Part shown: piece after piece, positions 24,005 through 36,900 of the stretch
Layout: each line of letters opens with the position of its first letter
How positions within the stretch are numbered: the first letter of the stretch is position 1
Source: Azadirachta indica
Taxonomy: Eukaryota; Streptophyta; Magnoliopsida; Sapindales; Meliaceae
Assembly (NCBI GenBank): GCA_022749755.1
Contig: CM040450.1
Span: 937,452 to 1,001,451 of the forward strand
Reading direction: 5' to 3'
DNA length: 64,000 nt
The notes under the pieces: generated by a model
Told to the model about the DNA's origin: nothing
What the model saw: the letters and a program-made list of their open reading frames with translations, nothing else
Database searches by the model: none
Position numbers and translations under genes: made by a program

Positions 24005-25723
24005 TGGTGGAAGACACAATTGAAGTTGGTGCCATTCACCATAATCACAATTGAAGTTGGTGCCATTCACCATAATCTCCAAAAAGCCTGGATTAACTTT
24101 TAAAATGGAAGAATACAAAACCATCCACCATCCTTTGAGCTTGAGAATGTTGGTTCTTGTTTTATGAAAAGTACTAGGATATAGAATAGCAATAAGGTAT
24201 AAAAGATGGAAGTCATTTTGTTGCAACTTGTTTATTTGTGGGTTAAAACATTTGCAAAATCTTGATGACACATGATAAAGCTACTTTTGAAGATAGTTTT
24301 AGTTGGATGAAGAGTAGATGGATGAAGAATACATGTGATAGGATATAGATCAAAAACATTTTGGGCATTTGATTGTTTATCTTGTATATTGATTATTTAC
24401 AATTGAGATTTGAATTTTAAGCTTACCATTGAAGTTTTATCAAACAATATGCAACATTTTTTGTTTTCCATAGTCTTCAAAGTGTACAAGTTAAATTTGA
24501 AATGTTTCACAGTTGTACTATACAAATGCATAACAATATGACTGCAATCATCATCTTTTCACTATGTCTAATAGACATGGTGTGCTTTTCCAAGTTCTAT
24601 ATTCACTTTATTTTCTTTATTTACACATGATGTGGTTGTGCTTGCATTACCTAAAATGATGCTTAATGTTGCCATCTCTTCTATATTACCATATATTTCT
24701 TGTTTAGTTGGTTTCCAAACTAAAATTCCCACAACTTTCTTGTCAATTATAGTAGAAATATAGTTTATTTAGATTTTTTTAATCTTTCTGATATCTTAAT
24801 CCAATCCTTTACACCACATTGACAAAAGCTACTCTTAAATTTGATGATTCCACCATTAAGATCATTTATTTTTGCGCTATTCTTTCTCAACATATAGTCT
24901 GCTACCATATGTTTATTGAAATCATCACTAGTTAGCCTCCACATCTTTATGACCTGAAAATAACTATTACAGCCTTTCTTCCACTTTTATTCATTTTTTT
25001 CCTAAATTTTATCATTTTTCCATTCATTTGCATTGTTTAAGGATCGAATGAAGCTTATTACAATGTTTTTGTTATATTTTTTTAATTGGAAGCATGGAAA
25101 ACTTTCTATTTTTGGGAGTGGGAGAATGGAAAAACAATAATTCAAAATGTTTGTGAATAGAATGATGAAAATGAAGCTTTTGCTTTTGGTGTTCAATTAT
25201 GTTATTCTTAAAGGTTTCAAATTCATTTTGTTGTTTATAATTGTTGGACCTATCTCTGAATTACTTATTTTGAAATTGAAGATGAGTTTTTATATTTATC
25301 TAAGTATATTTCAATAATTCACTTTCGACACCCTTGTTTAATGTCTATATTTCGACAATCAAGGAAAAAATAAGATTAAAATGATACAAATTGTTTTCCT
25401 ACATTTCAAATCAAGTAATACAAATTATTATTGAATCAATTTGTTTGACTTTTATTAAAGGCATTTGTGTAACTTATTTGGGATATCAAAACAAATAAAA
25501 ATTAACAAGTGATGGTTGACAATTGATAGTTGACACCACAAAAGTATAAGCGTATTGCTATTGAAAAGTAATTAAAGTAATTAACCTTTTCTTTTAATGG
25601 AGACAGCGTTGAAGGGTAATAGGATATTGCCCAAACAAAGGGCAGCAATATGGGATTACAATAAACAACAATGGGTTATTGAGCATTATTCTAATATAGA
25701 GTAGTTGCTCTTTCGCAATTTTC
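24005..25723 (-). mobile_element. GRF zinc-finger repeat, copy A (minus), decayed
   Basis: On the minus strand this matches 40,231-41,805 over nearly its whole length with many substitutions. It runs from gaaaattgcgaaagagcaa (25,722) to ttcaattgtgtcttccac (near 24,015). Within it, codons for NDLNGGIIKFKSSFCQCGVK and a following 'K-L-Y-F-Y' region (about 24,730-24,960) match the coding part of copy B, but stops interrupt it. No target duplication was seen. It may be a nonautonomous transposon or a repeated gene fragment. Confidence 0.65.
24015..24076. repeat. Perfect 31-bp tandem duplication
   Basis: The unit starting cacaattgaagttggtgcca occurs twice in tandem at 24,015-24,045 and 24,046-24,076 without change. 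Copy B of the GRF repeat has a single unit at the matching place, so this is a recent local duplication (or assembly artefact). Confidence 0.85.
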
Positions 25724-25814
25724 ATTTTTTTTTAAAGGTTTTATTTTTTTTAGTTAATGTTGGGGATTTCTCTAATAAAATTGATGATGTAATGACTAAT
25801 ATAGGATAACTCTC

Positions 25815-27428
25815 TGCAATATAATTAAGGCAACCCAAGAGGGGGTGTGAATTGGGTTTTTAAGGATTTTAATACTTTTAAAACAACCCAACAACTAATA
25901 CCATACAATTTAAATCTTTCTAAAGTGTAATATAACAAATTCAACAAATAACTCAATAATCAATATGTGAATTATCACAATTCAAGCTCAAGTGTGTGAG
26001 TATAATGTGTATAGCAAATATAATGATAAACAAAAAGAAAGTGTATAGGGAGAGAGATCAAACACAATAGTTTTTAAGTGTTTCGGCAAACTCTGGCCTA
26101 CATCCACGCCTCCAAGCTCACCCGCCTGAGGATTCCATTAAAATGCCTTCAATTCCAGGCTAACAAATACAACACCAAGTGATCTTTCGGGTGCCACTTA
26201 AACCTTACACCAAGAGGACTTAATTGGGTGCCTCTTTAACCTTTACAATCAAAGTGACTTACGGGTGTCACTCAAACCTTATCCCAAATGTGTTTTCTTG
26301 AACTTAATCTCTCAAGAATTACAATGTAAAAAAGTAAAAAACACTCTTCAAAGAATGATATAAGTGAAAGTTAGAGTGTGTAATGAATTTGATGTTTTAT
26401 TTGCAAATAAAAACTCAAATTCTTTATATTGTACTTCTAACATACGCAACAAAGTTTTCCAAGTGTGCAAAACTTGTTGCAAGTGAGTTTAAACTAATAG
26501 TTATAGTAAGAATTGAAAAACTAGTTGTTATTAGCCGTTAGAGACCTAAAAATTCAAATTTTCGAGTAAGTTGGTCGACCAAGGGTGTCAATTTGGTCAA
26601 TTAGGAAACTGGCAGAAAGTGGTGTTTAAAAACTAGGGGGTCGGTTAACCAATTTGCAGGGTTTGGTTGACCGACTGGTTCGATTCCGTCGACCGACCCA
26701 AATCTTTACATTTTGCCACTGGCTTGGTTGACCTACCGGTTTGGTTCATTTTGAAGGTTTATTGGACCAAGTTTCTTGGAGCTGGTTTTTTGGCAGTTTT
26801 GAAATTTTTTGCATTTTGGTCCATTTTGAAGGTTTGAAAACTTTGTACTTTGGTCTAAATTTCAGGTTTTGAACTTTTGAAAATTAGTTGAACCGTAGAT
26901 ATTAAAGACTTAACCAGTCTGAACTGGTTTTGTTGAACCAAATTTCTCTGAACCTGTTTTTTGACAATTTTGAAAACTTTATATTTTGGTCCGTTTTCAA
27001 GTTTCAAAGTCTTCCAAATTGGCCCATAAAAAAAATAACTATTTTTTACATATTCAAAATAATCATTTCAAAACCATAGAGTTATATAAATTTTTAAAAA
27101 CTTTAAAAATGATTTGTTTTAATAAAAAATAAATTTGAGCTTTTAAGTGCAAATCAATACTCACTTTCTAAGACATATTACAAAATAAGAAATCATCTAA
27201 TGTGTGTGTCTTCAATTCTTCAAATCTTTTCTCAAATTGTTCTTGGAGATTCCAGTTTTGCTCTTCATGAATGCTTTTATTTTGGATGTCCTTTGTATCT
27301 TCACAATTGCATTCTAATTTCTTCATGCTAAAAGTATAACAATAAATGCTATAAGAAGAATGAGGTTAGTTAAGAATATCAATGTTTGTTATCATCAAAA
27401 CAATGAGTTATAAGCCTTGAGACTAACA
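25815..27428 (-). mobile_element. SIRE/Maximus-like copia LTR, minus strand (about 1.6 kb)
   Basis: On the minus strand it starts TGTTAGTCTCAAGGC immediately after the polypurine tract aaaaagggggagat. It contains the block complementary to aacccaagagggggtgtgaa (25,830-25,850), typical of SIRE-type LTR ends. It ends near ttatattgca, so the ends are TG...CA. It is the 3' LTR of the element whose gag lies at 30,431-31,445. No 5' LTR of this family was found. Confidence 0.8.
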
Positions 27429-28440
27429 ATCTCCCCCTTTTTGATAATGACAAACCACATCAAAAGAAATATAACGCATAACAAACCATCAAACATCCAA
27501 AATTCATGCTCCCCCTCAATTATAGCATAAGTGAAAAGCACAAGAGCATGTAAATAGGCATTTCAACTCAAGCAAAGCAAATGGCAATCAATCACATTAC
27601 TCCCCCTTTTGTTATCATTAAAAAAAAAAAATCAAATAAAAGAGTATGATAGCAATTTTCTTAAAACAATTTTTAGAGATGTTTAGAAGAATTTCCAAAA
27701 TTCATGCTCCCCTTCAATTATAGCACAAGTAAAAAGCACAAGAGCATGGTAAAAACATTTAAGCATAAGAGCATAGGCAATCAATAAATATACTCCCCCT
27801 TTTGTTATCATCAAAAACAAAATATCAAATAAAAGGGTATGATAACAATTTTGAAAATATATTTTAGAGAGTATTCAACAGAATTTTCAAAGTGGAAGTT
27901 CCCCCTAAAATTTTGATCAATTTCAATTACATCCAAGGATGGAAGAGAATAAGATTATGCTACTAAGAATTTCTCCCCCTTTTTTGTTTCAAGAGTGCAA
28001 ACAATGAAATATTGCATACCATACTCAAAAATCAAAAAGCACTCATTATGCAAAATCTGTGCAACACAAAATGAAAACAGAAACACATCTCTCCCCAAGT
28101 GTATTACATACAATAGGATACTTTCCTTTTTCACACATCAAGGAATTGGAAGAAAATAAGATCAACCTAATAATTTGTTTCTCCCCCTTTATACACCAAA
28201 AATGTGCATTATAGAAAAATATAAATCAATCAATGTTATGTATAGATCAAAATGCATATATCATGTGCTATTACTGCAAGTCAAAAGGATAAAACAATTT
28301 CTTTTCAAAGTATGTTGCATATTACATGATTCTCCCACTATTACACATCAAAACTTAGAAAAATGAAAATATTGCATAATTTTTCCTGTTGGCAACTAAG
28401 AGCAGATTTTCAAAATTTTCACATCTCCCCCTTTTTGGCT
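27429..28440 (-). repeat. Array of polypurine-tract-like motifs upstream of the LTR
   Basis: The plus strand shows ctccccctttt-type blocks near 27,431, 27,601, 27,791, 27,901, 27,971, 28,180 and 28,425. On the minus strand these are aaaagggggag motifs spaced 70-190 bp apart. Surrounding sequence is partly repeated too, for example 'aattcatgctcccc...caattatagcacaag' near 27,500 and 27,700. Multiple such tracts are known from SIRE-lineage copia elements, where one primes plus-strand synthesis. Confidence 0.7.
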
Positions 28441-30430
28441 CTAAGAAAAAACAACAACAAAATAACAAAATAATTTCCTACATGCTTTATCATTATCAAC
28501 ACATAAGAACATAATGGAAGATATAATGCAAAAGAGTCCAAAACCTTTTAACGCAAGATAATGCAAAAGATCATAAGAAGGAAATATGTATGCATATTCT
28601 TCTTCCTTTTTGGCAATGTTAAAGAAATAAATAAAGCCTTTCATAAACTTCTCCAATGAATAGCATAGAAAATCATTCACATAATTTATTATCAAAACAA
28701 TGAAGGCATCCAACAAATGAAAGAGCAAGAGCACTTCTATATGTAATCACCATTCCACATTCACATACTCTTCTCTTCCCTTCTTCTTTCATTCATATCC
28801 TCAACACAATATGGATAATTCAAAACAAGAAAATGTATGGATAAAAAATGTACTCTAATGCAACACGAGATAATCACTTCTGCCCCTTACTAAATTATAT
28901 ATCATATAAATTTTCAAAGTAACAAATGCATCCTTAATCAATAAAACTAATCTTCAAAACAATGAATGTAAATTCAATAATAAAAATGAGTTAATGCTTT
29001 CCAAGACGTAATACGTGCAAATGAAAAAGCATGCTAAAATGACATTTTTCTAGAATCAAACTATTGATGGTTTAGATTGTAAGCTTGCCTCTTTTAAAGC
29101 ATCACTTTTTCTTTCCTTGATGAATTCCATATAGAACTCTCAAATCCAATTTTTTCTTTCGTGCTCACAAGGATAAAGATAGAAATTGGGGGAATTTTCA
29201 TTTTGTAACCAAAAGAATAATTCAAATGTGAGAAAAGTGTTTTTGGAATGTTTTGAAAGAGAGGGAGTTCAAAACAAGTGACAGGAGTGGCTAAGTTTGG
29301 TTAACCAAAATGGATGGTAAAATAGGAACAGAAAGCTTTCAAATTTCTGTCAACCAACTTGAGCAATTCGATAGAACAATTCCTCATAACTCAGTTCATC
29401 TCGGTTGCCCTGTTTCTGCTCTGTTTTCTGACTAATTTTAGTTTATGGAGTCATATCTTTCTATAGAGATGTCCAAATCAAGTTCTGTAACTTTCTATGA
29501 ACTCCTGACATCTAGATATTTCTATCCATATATAATTTGCACTATTTCACATAGCAGATTCAACCCAGAAAAATTCAAACATTCTTCCTGCTGCATGTTT
29601 CAGACAGATATGACCTATGTGGCTTCATTCTAGTATATCTATTTGTAACAATGTCTGCATTGGGTTTTGTAAAATTCTATAGAAACTAGACATCCGTAGA
29701 TTTCTAAACATATATTACTATCCCGAAAACACAATACCGATCAGTCCCATAATTGCTTACAAATTGGCTGCCAATTTCTTAGAATGTGGAGGCAGTCACT
29801 TTCACTTCCTAATGCTAAACCATCAATTCTTGATTCTAGATAATTAATATTTGGCTTAAATGAAATTAAAATACTGATCATAAAGCAATCAAATCTCATT
29901 TTATAGCCATTTTGACATGATGAATGAATGCATGAATAGAATGGAAGTCTAGTGCATGTCAAGCAACTCAAACAAGCATCAGGCATATATCAAGGCATAA
30001 AAGAAACAAGAGATGTTGTACACAAATTAATCAATTCATGTAAATTTCAAGCAAAACACACTAATCCACTCAAAACACAATACATGTCTTGAAAACTTGG
30101 CTAAAGCATTTTGATATTAAACAATCTAAATAATAAGCCAAAAAATTTCTCACCAAAGTAAGCACACTTCAACCAACCATGCTTACAAACACATACCACA
30201 AATATGATTCAAATATTTGAGGAAAGAATTGTGCATAAAGCAATAAAAAGATAAGCTAGAAATTTGATACCAATTTTGCTCATACACAAAATCTTTTCAT
30301 TTTCTTCAAGACTAAGATGCTTCCATTTTGCATTTGGGAAGACTTAACAATATTGAGTGCTCAACTCGTGTTTCATCTTCATCAAGAAACTACTCACCAT
30401 TTCTTGATTTTGGTACCTACAAAAAATATA
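28441..30430 (-). mobile_element. SIRE-like element, long 3' noncoding region
   Basis: No recognisable integrase, reverse transcriptase or RNase H remains between the gag zinc knuckle at about 30,590 and the polypurine array. The DNA is AT-rich and noncoding. The small frames within it (28,441-28,734, 29,445-29,633, 29,741-29,986, 30,317-30,694) do not resemble proteins. The pol region seems to have been deleted. Confidence 0.6.
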
Positions 30431-31536
30431 TCAAATTTTGCACTTTGGTACCCAAATCATGTTGGGTCCATAAATGTTAGCTTTGGTTCCCTTTGGAAGC
30501 CAAACTTTTCTAACTCCAACATACTTATTGTTCCTAATGGGGCATGCATAACTCATGTGACCAATGCCATTACAATAGTTGCATACAACATTATAATCAT
30601 TCAAAGAGGGAGCCTTCACAAAATAATTTTTCAAATATTTTTGTTTAATGTGAGGCTTATATCCAATACCCCTTTGTCAAAAACACACTTTTGAGAACCA
30701 AGTAATTTCTCAAAATTCTTTTGACCATTGGTGAATTTGAAAACAATTTCATTTAATTCAATGGTCCTTTTCTTAAGCACTTCATTTTCTTTAGATAAAG
30801 CATGAAATCTTGAGCTCTCATGGTTTTGTGAAGCACAAAGCTTTTGTTTTAGAAAATCAATTTCCTTTTCATAGACATTTATAGCATCATCAAAACCATT
30901 GACTTTCTTTTGTAAACAATCAATTTGATTTCTCAAAATTTCATTTTCTTTTTGCAAACTTTGCATATTTTCATTGTCCCTATACAAAGCAATTTTTTCA
31001 TTTTCCAAAACATTATTCTCTTCTTTCAAAGATTCAATTTCAAGGAGAAGGTTATCAATTATCTTTTTAAGAATGCGATTTTTGGAAACAAAATTTTCAA
31101 AACAGTTATGCAATTCTTCAAATGCATCCAACAATTCATCATATGAATGAGAAGGTTCAAAATCATTTACCTCATTATCTCCCAATGCCATGAAGCACAA
31201 GGTTGAAGTTTCATTTGCTTCCTTTCCTTCAGCATTGCTCTCATCCTCTTCATGTTTGCCATTGTAGTGCACAAGAGTTTAAAGATAATCATTATTTTGA
31301 TCAAGGTGCAAGTCCTTAGTTCCTTTAGTTTTGTCACCTTCATAAAAATTCTCTAAGGCACACCAAATATCATGAGCGGAATTGAACATAGAAAATTTAT
31401 TTACATTATATCTACTTAATGCATAAGTTTGTGAAAGCATCTGGGCAGAGTTTCTAGGTAGAGAGTATTTTGACAAAGAGAAGTAATGGATATCAACCAT
31501 TACTGTGAATCCATGAATCAGTTCCATCTTTGACAA
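30431..31536 (-). pseudogene. SIRE/copia gag with coiled coil and CCHC zinc knuckle, broken
   Basis: Read 5' to 3' on the minus strand: the early gag block FNSAHDIWCALENFYEG; an in-frame stop at 31,279-31,277; ETSTLCFMALGDNEVNDFE; a long Leu/Glu/Lys/Asn-rich heptad region (coiled coil, about 31,150-30,750); GQKNFEKLLGSQKCVFDKG; a frameshift near 30,650; and a CX2CX4HX4C knuckle, CNYCNGIGHMSYAC, followed by KVWLPKGTK. This order is standard for SIRE-type gag. The first 30 or so codons (31,445-31,536) belong to the inverted-repeat arm, so the original gag N-terminus is missing. Confidence 0.85.
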
Positions 31537-31899
31537 AATCCCAGCAGGTGTAATTCAAGATGATGCTTTGTTATTTGAGTTTGTATTTTCTGCAAGAGAA
31601 AATTGTGCGTAAATGGTGTTAACACTTGTAATTCAATTCTTCAATGTTCAAAAAAACTTTTGTTTGCTATACATGCATGTGGGAATTCCCTTTTCACAGG
31701 ACCTGTAATATTTTGCACAGATTTTGTTTTCTCTTTACTTCTAAACTTAATCCAAAATTGTCAGAAATTGTGAATATCTAAAAGCATATATATATTTGTC
31801 TGTTTCATTCTTTCCTAAGCCCTTCTAGGCTCAGAACGCTAACTGAAAATATATCATAAAGCAATTTTAGTACTTGCGAGATGGAAAAGAACCTCATTA

Positions 31900-31911
31900 G
31901 CTTTGATACCA
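31900..31911 (-). other. Initiator tRNA-Met type primer binding site in arm 1
   Basis: The minus strand reads tggtatcaaagc, one mismatch from the usual copia primer site tggtatcagagc, right after a ...gcttca end compatible with an LTR terminus. The matching place in arm 2 (about 49,785) has lost this segment by a small deletion. Confidence 0.6.
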
Positions 31912-32376
31912 TGAAGCGACAGAGCAACACTGAAAGCGAAAGAGAACTGAATTGTATGTATTTCTTGCACTCGAAAACTCAGGCTATACATTCAAATCAT
32001 CTAGCCCTTGAAATGGTTTTTTGTGGAATATTAAAACAATGATTGTCAATGAGATTATACGAACTAACATGGTTTTCTCTAGGTAGGTAATTCTTGGCTT
32101 CAATATTTTGTACTCATACTCCCATTTCTGGTAAAATAACAGGTCAAATGTTTAAGGTTGGTTTTGATATTATTTTTAATTAATTGATGTTTTATAAAAT
32201 TAAAAAAATTTCATTAATATTTTTAATTGTTTTAACCATTCTTACTTTTTAAGTATTTAAGTGATATTCTACTTCTTATATGTTATATTCAAAAATACAT
32301 TCTTGCCCAGTATAAATTAATAACTCACGATCTTGTTGTTTTTCTGGTCTCCAATCCTTGTGAGTGAGCTACCACT

Positions 32377-32382
32377 CATATA

Positions 32383-32421
<39 letters not shown>
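32377..32421. repeat. (TG)n(TA)n microsatellite in arm 1
   Basis: A run of tgtgtg followed by tatata. The matching region of arm 2 at about 49,254-49,283 is a longer (TA)n run with the TG part reduced. Confidence 0.9.
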
Positions 32422-32422
<1 letters not shown>

Positions 32423-33502
32423 CATACATATATATAACGCACATATATCCTTTTGTTGTTTGAATTTTTTCAAATGTTAATTTCTTGCTTCGTAATTGCC
32501 CATCTGTACATAATTGTAAAACTTAATTATATGATGTTTAGGAAGAAATATTTAGGCTTTAAAGCAAATAATAATACGTTATTAAATGGGTGGATATGTT
32601 ATATGAGTGTTAGAAGTTATATTGTTATACTTAGGTTAAATCATCTTTGGCAGTAAATTAAATTGTGGGTATTATTTTAATAAAAAAATTATTAAAACAG
32701 GTGTTTAAATATGTTCACCCATTTGTGTCTGATTAATAAATTGTTTATCCTTTATTTTTAATGAAATAATGAATAAGGTCATAATTTTTTTTCATATATA
32801 TATATATATATATGTTGTTCAAATTGAATTAAAATTTTTTAGGAACATCTTTAACTTTGTATTTTAAATTGTTGACAATTTTTACATATAATCTGAAATA
32901 TTGAAAGGTCATCAAGGCGACCATATTTTCAATTCACTTGCTGGTAAAGTTAATAAAATTTGATGAAATTATATTGTTATCCTTATACAATTGTATAGGC
33001 CTGCACAAAGACTAAACTAACTTTATATGTGCATGATGGACAATTACTCGTGAAGTATACTACCTGTTTTATTATATATTATTATTATTTTTTATTAAAT
33101 TTCAAAGCTAGTCCCCAAACAGAATACTTGTGAGTGTGAGAAAGTGATTATAGCTTTTTATTTTTCTTGTCTATATATTTTTTTTTTATTTTAAATATAA
33201 AGTATATTTAATATTATTACTCTAGGCATAGGCTTGGTGTCACAAGGGACTTTTTATAAATGCAGTAACGTTGCGCTTGCGCCTAAAAACTTCGGCCAGC
33301 AATTTCACATTTGCGCAATACAGGTTCAACTCTCGAAACTTTTTGTGCTTTGGAAGAAAACAAAATTCGCATGCACAAATTTATGAAGGAAAAACTCTAT
33401 TCAAATTTTCTATTTTTCTTAAGAAAATATTATAAATGTACAAGACTTATTGTGCTAGAGATTCACTCAACTTACTTAATGATCTCTAGCACTCTCACTA
33501 CT

Positions 33503-33506
33503 TTGT

Positions 33507-33537
<31 letters not shown>

Positions 33538-33538
33538 A
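33503..33538. repeat. (CATA)n/(TA)n microsatellite in arm 1
   Basis: tacatacatacatatatat...; the matching site in arm 2 lies at about 48,124-48,172 and is longer and of different composition. Confidence 0.85.
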
Positions 33539-34334
33539 GCAACCAACATCCCTGGTTGCTAATGCCACATGTCTCACATACATGCTACCTTCATGCATTT
33601 TCCCTAGTCAAATGAACTAGTTTTAAGGCCGCTTTATGTGCCACTTCCCTTAAGCCTAGGAATTGCCCAGCCAAGTCATTTTGACTTGGTTCTTGCCTAA
33701 CACCTCATCAAGACCAAATCTTCCTTGCGTCAATCCCAGCAAGTGCACCCCATTTAGGGCCTTACCAAATAGCCCCGCTATTACCTTGAGACATCCAGCT
33801 CATGGCTCGCATTCATAGTCACCCGTATTGTTCATTATTGACACTCACTACACAACCTAGCTATTACCTTGTTGCTGCCTGTACCATTCCCGCTTACAAC
33901 CATTTCTGCGTCATATGGGTGCATATTAATGATTTTGGCTATCCTCATGGAGTTCCTAGAACACTAATCTTTCTCAAAGTGTTCAATGTCACTCTCCGCA
34001 CTATAGCTTCGTACCTTTATCTCAATTTGTCAATATCTGTCACATAGCCTTGTGTAAAACCCCACAACCTATCAACTTAATGCAAAGCCATCATGAAGTA
34101 TGTTGTGCACCACAAGATTTAAGACTTTAACACTTGAAGTTACTTTAAAAATATTTAAAATAACTTATCTTTTTTTTTTTTTGGTTCTTTGAAACAAATA
34201 AGATTTTTTTTCAATCCTCTTGAAACAGAGTTGTTTTTTATTTTGTCCTTCAAGAATAAATCTTGTTCCAATAACAAAAGTGGAAATAAAGATGATTAAT
34301 TGACCTATAACTTTATCATTTATTTATCCAAAAT

Positions 34335-35206
34335 CAAATTAAGGTTACGATTAGGCTACATCAAAATCTTAGAACGTAGAAAATTTAACCTAACATACCA
34401 AAAATCAAATACAAGTTTATAATAAAATTCATCATCCTTACAACAATCTAACAATAAAAATAAAATGAATTCATAAACCAAAGTGAGAGTTTGAGAAGAC
34501 AAAACTAGCGATGAAGGGCTTCCACAACCAATCTTCAAGTCTTTTTTTAAAAGCCTTTAAACTTGATTGATTTTTCCCCTTCTCTCTGTAAAATTTTCTT
34601 TTCTTATTCTTCCCTTTCTCCCTCTAAAAAAGACCTACTTTTTATTCTTAGATGACCTTTTTTATTTGGTGGATAAGGAAATCCAAGATCAGGCTAATTC
34701 GGCCATTAAAAGCTTATTCAAGGGCTGAAAGTCGATTTGGAAAGGTCAATAGCGGCACGGCCAAGTGTCTGAATTAGCCTAGTCATCCCTTACTTCTGTT
34801 TAGAAGGAAACCTCATGGCGCAGGCGTGCACCACATTCTACCTTTGGGCGTGCTGTGAACGGGCGCCGGCGTGCCATGCACCAAATCAGCATAATTTGAA
34901 TTAAATCTTTTAATTTGTTTCAATTAAGTCCCTAAGGCTTTAAATATTACATTTCAGTCCCTTAATCTTTATATCTTGCATTTAAGTCCTTAATTTTCTT
35001 GCATTTCGGTCCCTGGATTTTGGTTTCGATTTTTTATAACTTATCATTTTTATCTCGTTTTTGTGCCGCTTATCATTTTAACTACGATTATCTTTATTTA
35101 TACATAAAAACAAAGAATTTTATTAAAACAACATTACTGCTTGAGGATTTATACATATATTTAAGTATGAAAGTAAAGAATAAGTGAGTAAACTGCTAAC
35201 TTATTA
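34335..35206 (-). mobile_element. Athila-like LTR fragment, minus strand, copy 5
   Basis: Matches 11,630-12,333 and 10,730-11,515: 'aggctacatcaaaatcttagaac', 'caacaatctaacaataaaa', 'gtgagagtttgagaagac', a ttattcttagatg-type block and 'aaacaacattactgcttgagg'. It ends at the LTR-start palindrome remnant agtgagtaaactgctaactta. The LTR 3' part is missing, probably cut by whatever placed arm 1 next to it. Confidence 0.7.
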
Positions 35207-35940
35207 ACAATCAGGGAGTAATGAGCCATTAGGATAAACAATATAAGGTATTGAGCATTTTAACTTTTAACATGCACTCTAACAATATTACAAATATATA
35301 TTTGTGAATATATAGATACTTTATTTTAAGCAACCTCAACAAATAATGAAATTTATTAAAAAAGAAGAGAGAAAAAAAGTTAAAGGGATCTTGTGGACTT
35401 TATCCATTAGAATAATATATTAAATAAAAAAAGTAAATATAAACAAATAGAAATTACAAAGTTAAAACAAACCTAATAGGTCAATAAAGAGTTTTATAAA
35501 ATGAAGTAGAAAATGTATTTTCACTTTTACTAACCGAAGTTCATAAAACTTCTATTTTTAAATGAAAATTTAAGTGTAATATGAAAATAATTTATAATTA
35601 CATTACAAACAAACTAAGCTTCCATAGATCATTTTGTTTTGGAGTGAATATGCATTTGACATGTGACAGTATATAAGCATAAAAAGTACCACCAGCACCA
35701 TTTGGGACAACCTCCCTATGGAAAATCCCATCTGACAGTGTATTCAAGATGAGGAGCAATTCTAACTTAAGTAGTGATAGGATGTTTACATGAAGACTAA
35801 CACTTTGCCTATAACTAATGGCTACAAGAAAAGAATGAAATATGTGGTCCTCACTCGAAATGGATCTAAAAAAGGCAAGGATTTGGTCCCAAATACTTAA
35901 AATTTTAATATAAAATAACCAACCACAAGTAGAGGCCACC
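35207..35940. other. AT-rich DNA with an unrecognised minus frame
   Basis: A 113-codon minus frame at 35,598-35,939 was examined. It resembles no family I recognise and lacks flanking gene signals, so I do not call it a gene. Confidence 0.4.
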
Positions 35941-36900
35941 TATCGCTAGCAGACTTACAACATCAAATGGGCCGCTTGACTTGAGATAGGACAAAACAAC
36001 TTTTAGATAGCTGACAGTGCACACCACTTGACGTTTGCAGCCTTTTAGACTATAAGAATGGACAAATCAGCTTAAGACACATGTCAGATAAAGGATAAGA
36101 TTAGGGATAAAGGATAAGGTAATCTCAATTTCCAATAATAACTTAACACGCAGCGAGCAATCTTGGATAAGGCCATGGGAGTCAATCCTTACTTGTCATG
36201 TGCCTAGAGTTTTATCTTTTTTAAAATAAAGATAAAATATTGAAATTTATTTAAAGATAAGAGAAGGGAAAAAGAAATTAGGACAACTTTCCTTGGCCAG
36301 TCATAATCAAGGGAAAGCCCTATATAAATTCATGCTTTTCTCTACATGAAGGCTTTTTCTCTCTTTATTTTTCAATTTTCTCTTTAAAACTTAAGAACCT
36401 TTGTCTTCAGCAAGGGTCTACGGTATTTTACTACTTTGTTCTATTATTTTCTATATTATTGATGCTTTTCTCACTACATTAACTCTCTTTTTATATTATT
36501 TGAGTGATTATCTTTGCTATTTACTCCTTTACTTGCCTTTTTCACGTCCTTCCTCTCATGATACAAGAGAGAAGGCCATTCAAGCCAAAAACACCCCTTT
36601 AAGGTGTTGACTTGAGTATCAGAGTAGGCTTACCGGACCTATTCTAGCATCCCCCTTCTGACCATGTATTCTCTTTCAGGTGGGACATCTTTCTAGTGTC
36701 AAGCATACCTTATTAGCATAAATTCAAGGTCAGCTTGGATTCAACGTAAAAAGGCTACATTTTGGCTTGGTCAAAGCCGTGAAGAAATAAACGGCAGCAT
36801 TTTATGGCCTCTTCGGGGCTAGATTCGGGTTGGATCAGGTATGAACTCTGAGCTTAGATTGTTGACTAAGTATTGGCATCTAGCTTGGACACCAGATCAC
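35941..36900 (+). mobile_element. Possible LTR-like promoter segment
   Basis: It has a TATA-like ctatataaatt near 36,320, a pyrimidine-rich leader, and the phrase 'gttgacttgagtatcagag...accgg' (36,606-36,640). That phrase resembles a block seen in LTRs of some eudicot gypsy elements ('ttgacttgagcgtcggag'). No partner LTR or primer site was identified, so this is a suggestion only. Confidence 0.3.

Larger units (their letters stand above)
31437..34264 (-). repeat. 2.8-kb inverted repeat, arm 1 (retroelement-derived)
   Basis: Its reverse complement is collinear with 47,404-50,249. Shared points include tctgggcagag (31,451), the 'gtactcatactcccatttctggtaaaat' block (32,110), the TG/TA microsatellite (32,380), 'cttaagcctaggaattgc' (33,650) and cctcttgaaacagagttgtt (34,217). 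Homology stops sharply at both ends. Inside, a tRNA-iMet type primer site at 31,900-31,911 suggests at least part is an LTR plus leader on the minus strand. No protein domain was recognised. Confidence 0.85.

Noticed and set aside
33802..34047. 81-codon plus frame inside arm 1
   Set aside because: Arm 2 does not preserve it, so it is not constrained.
35598..35939. 113-codon minus frame considered as a host exon
   Set aside because: No family resemblance, no splice or promoter context; recorded as unassigned.
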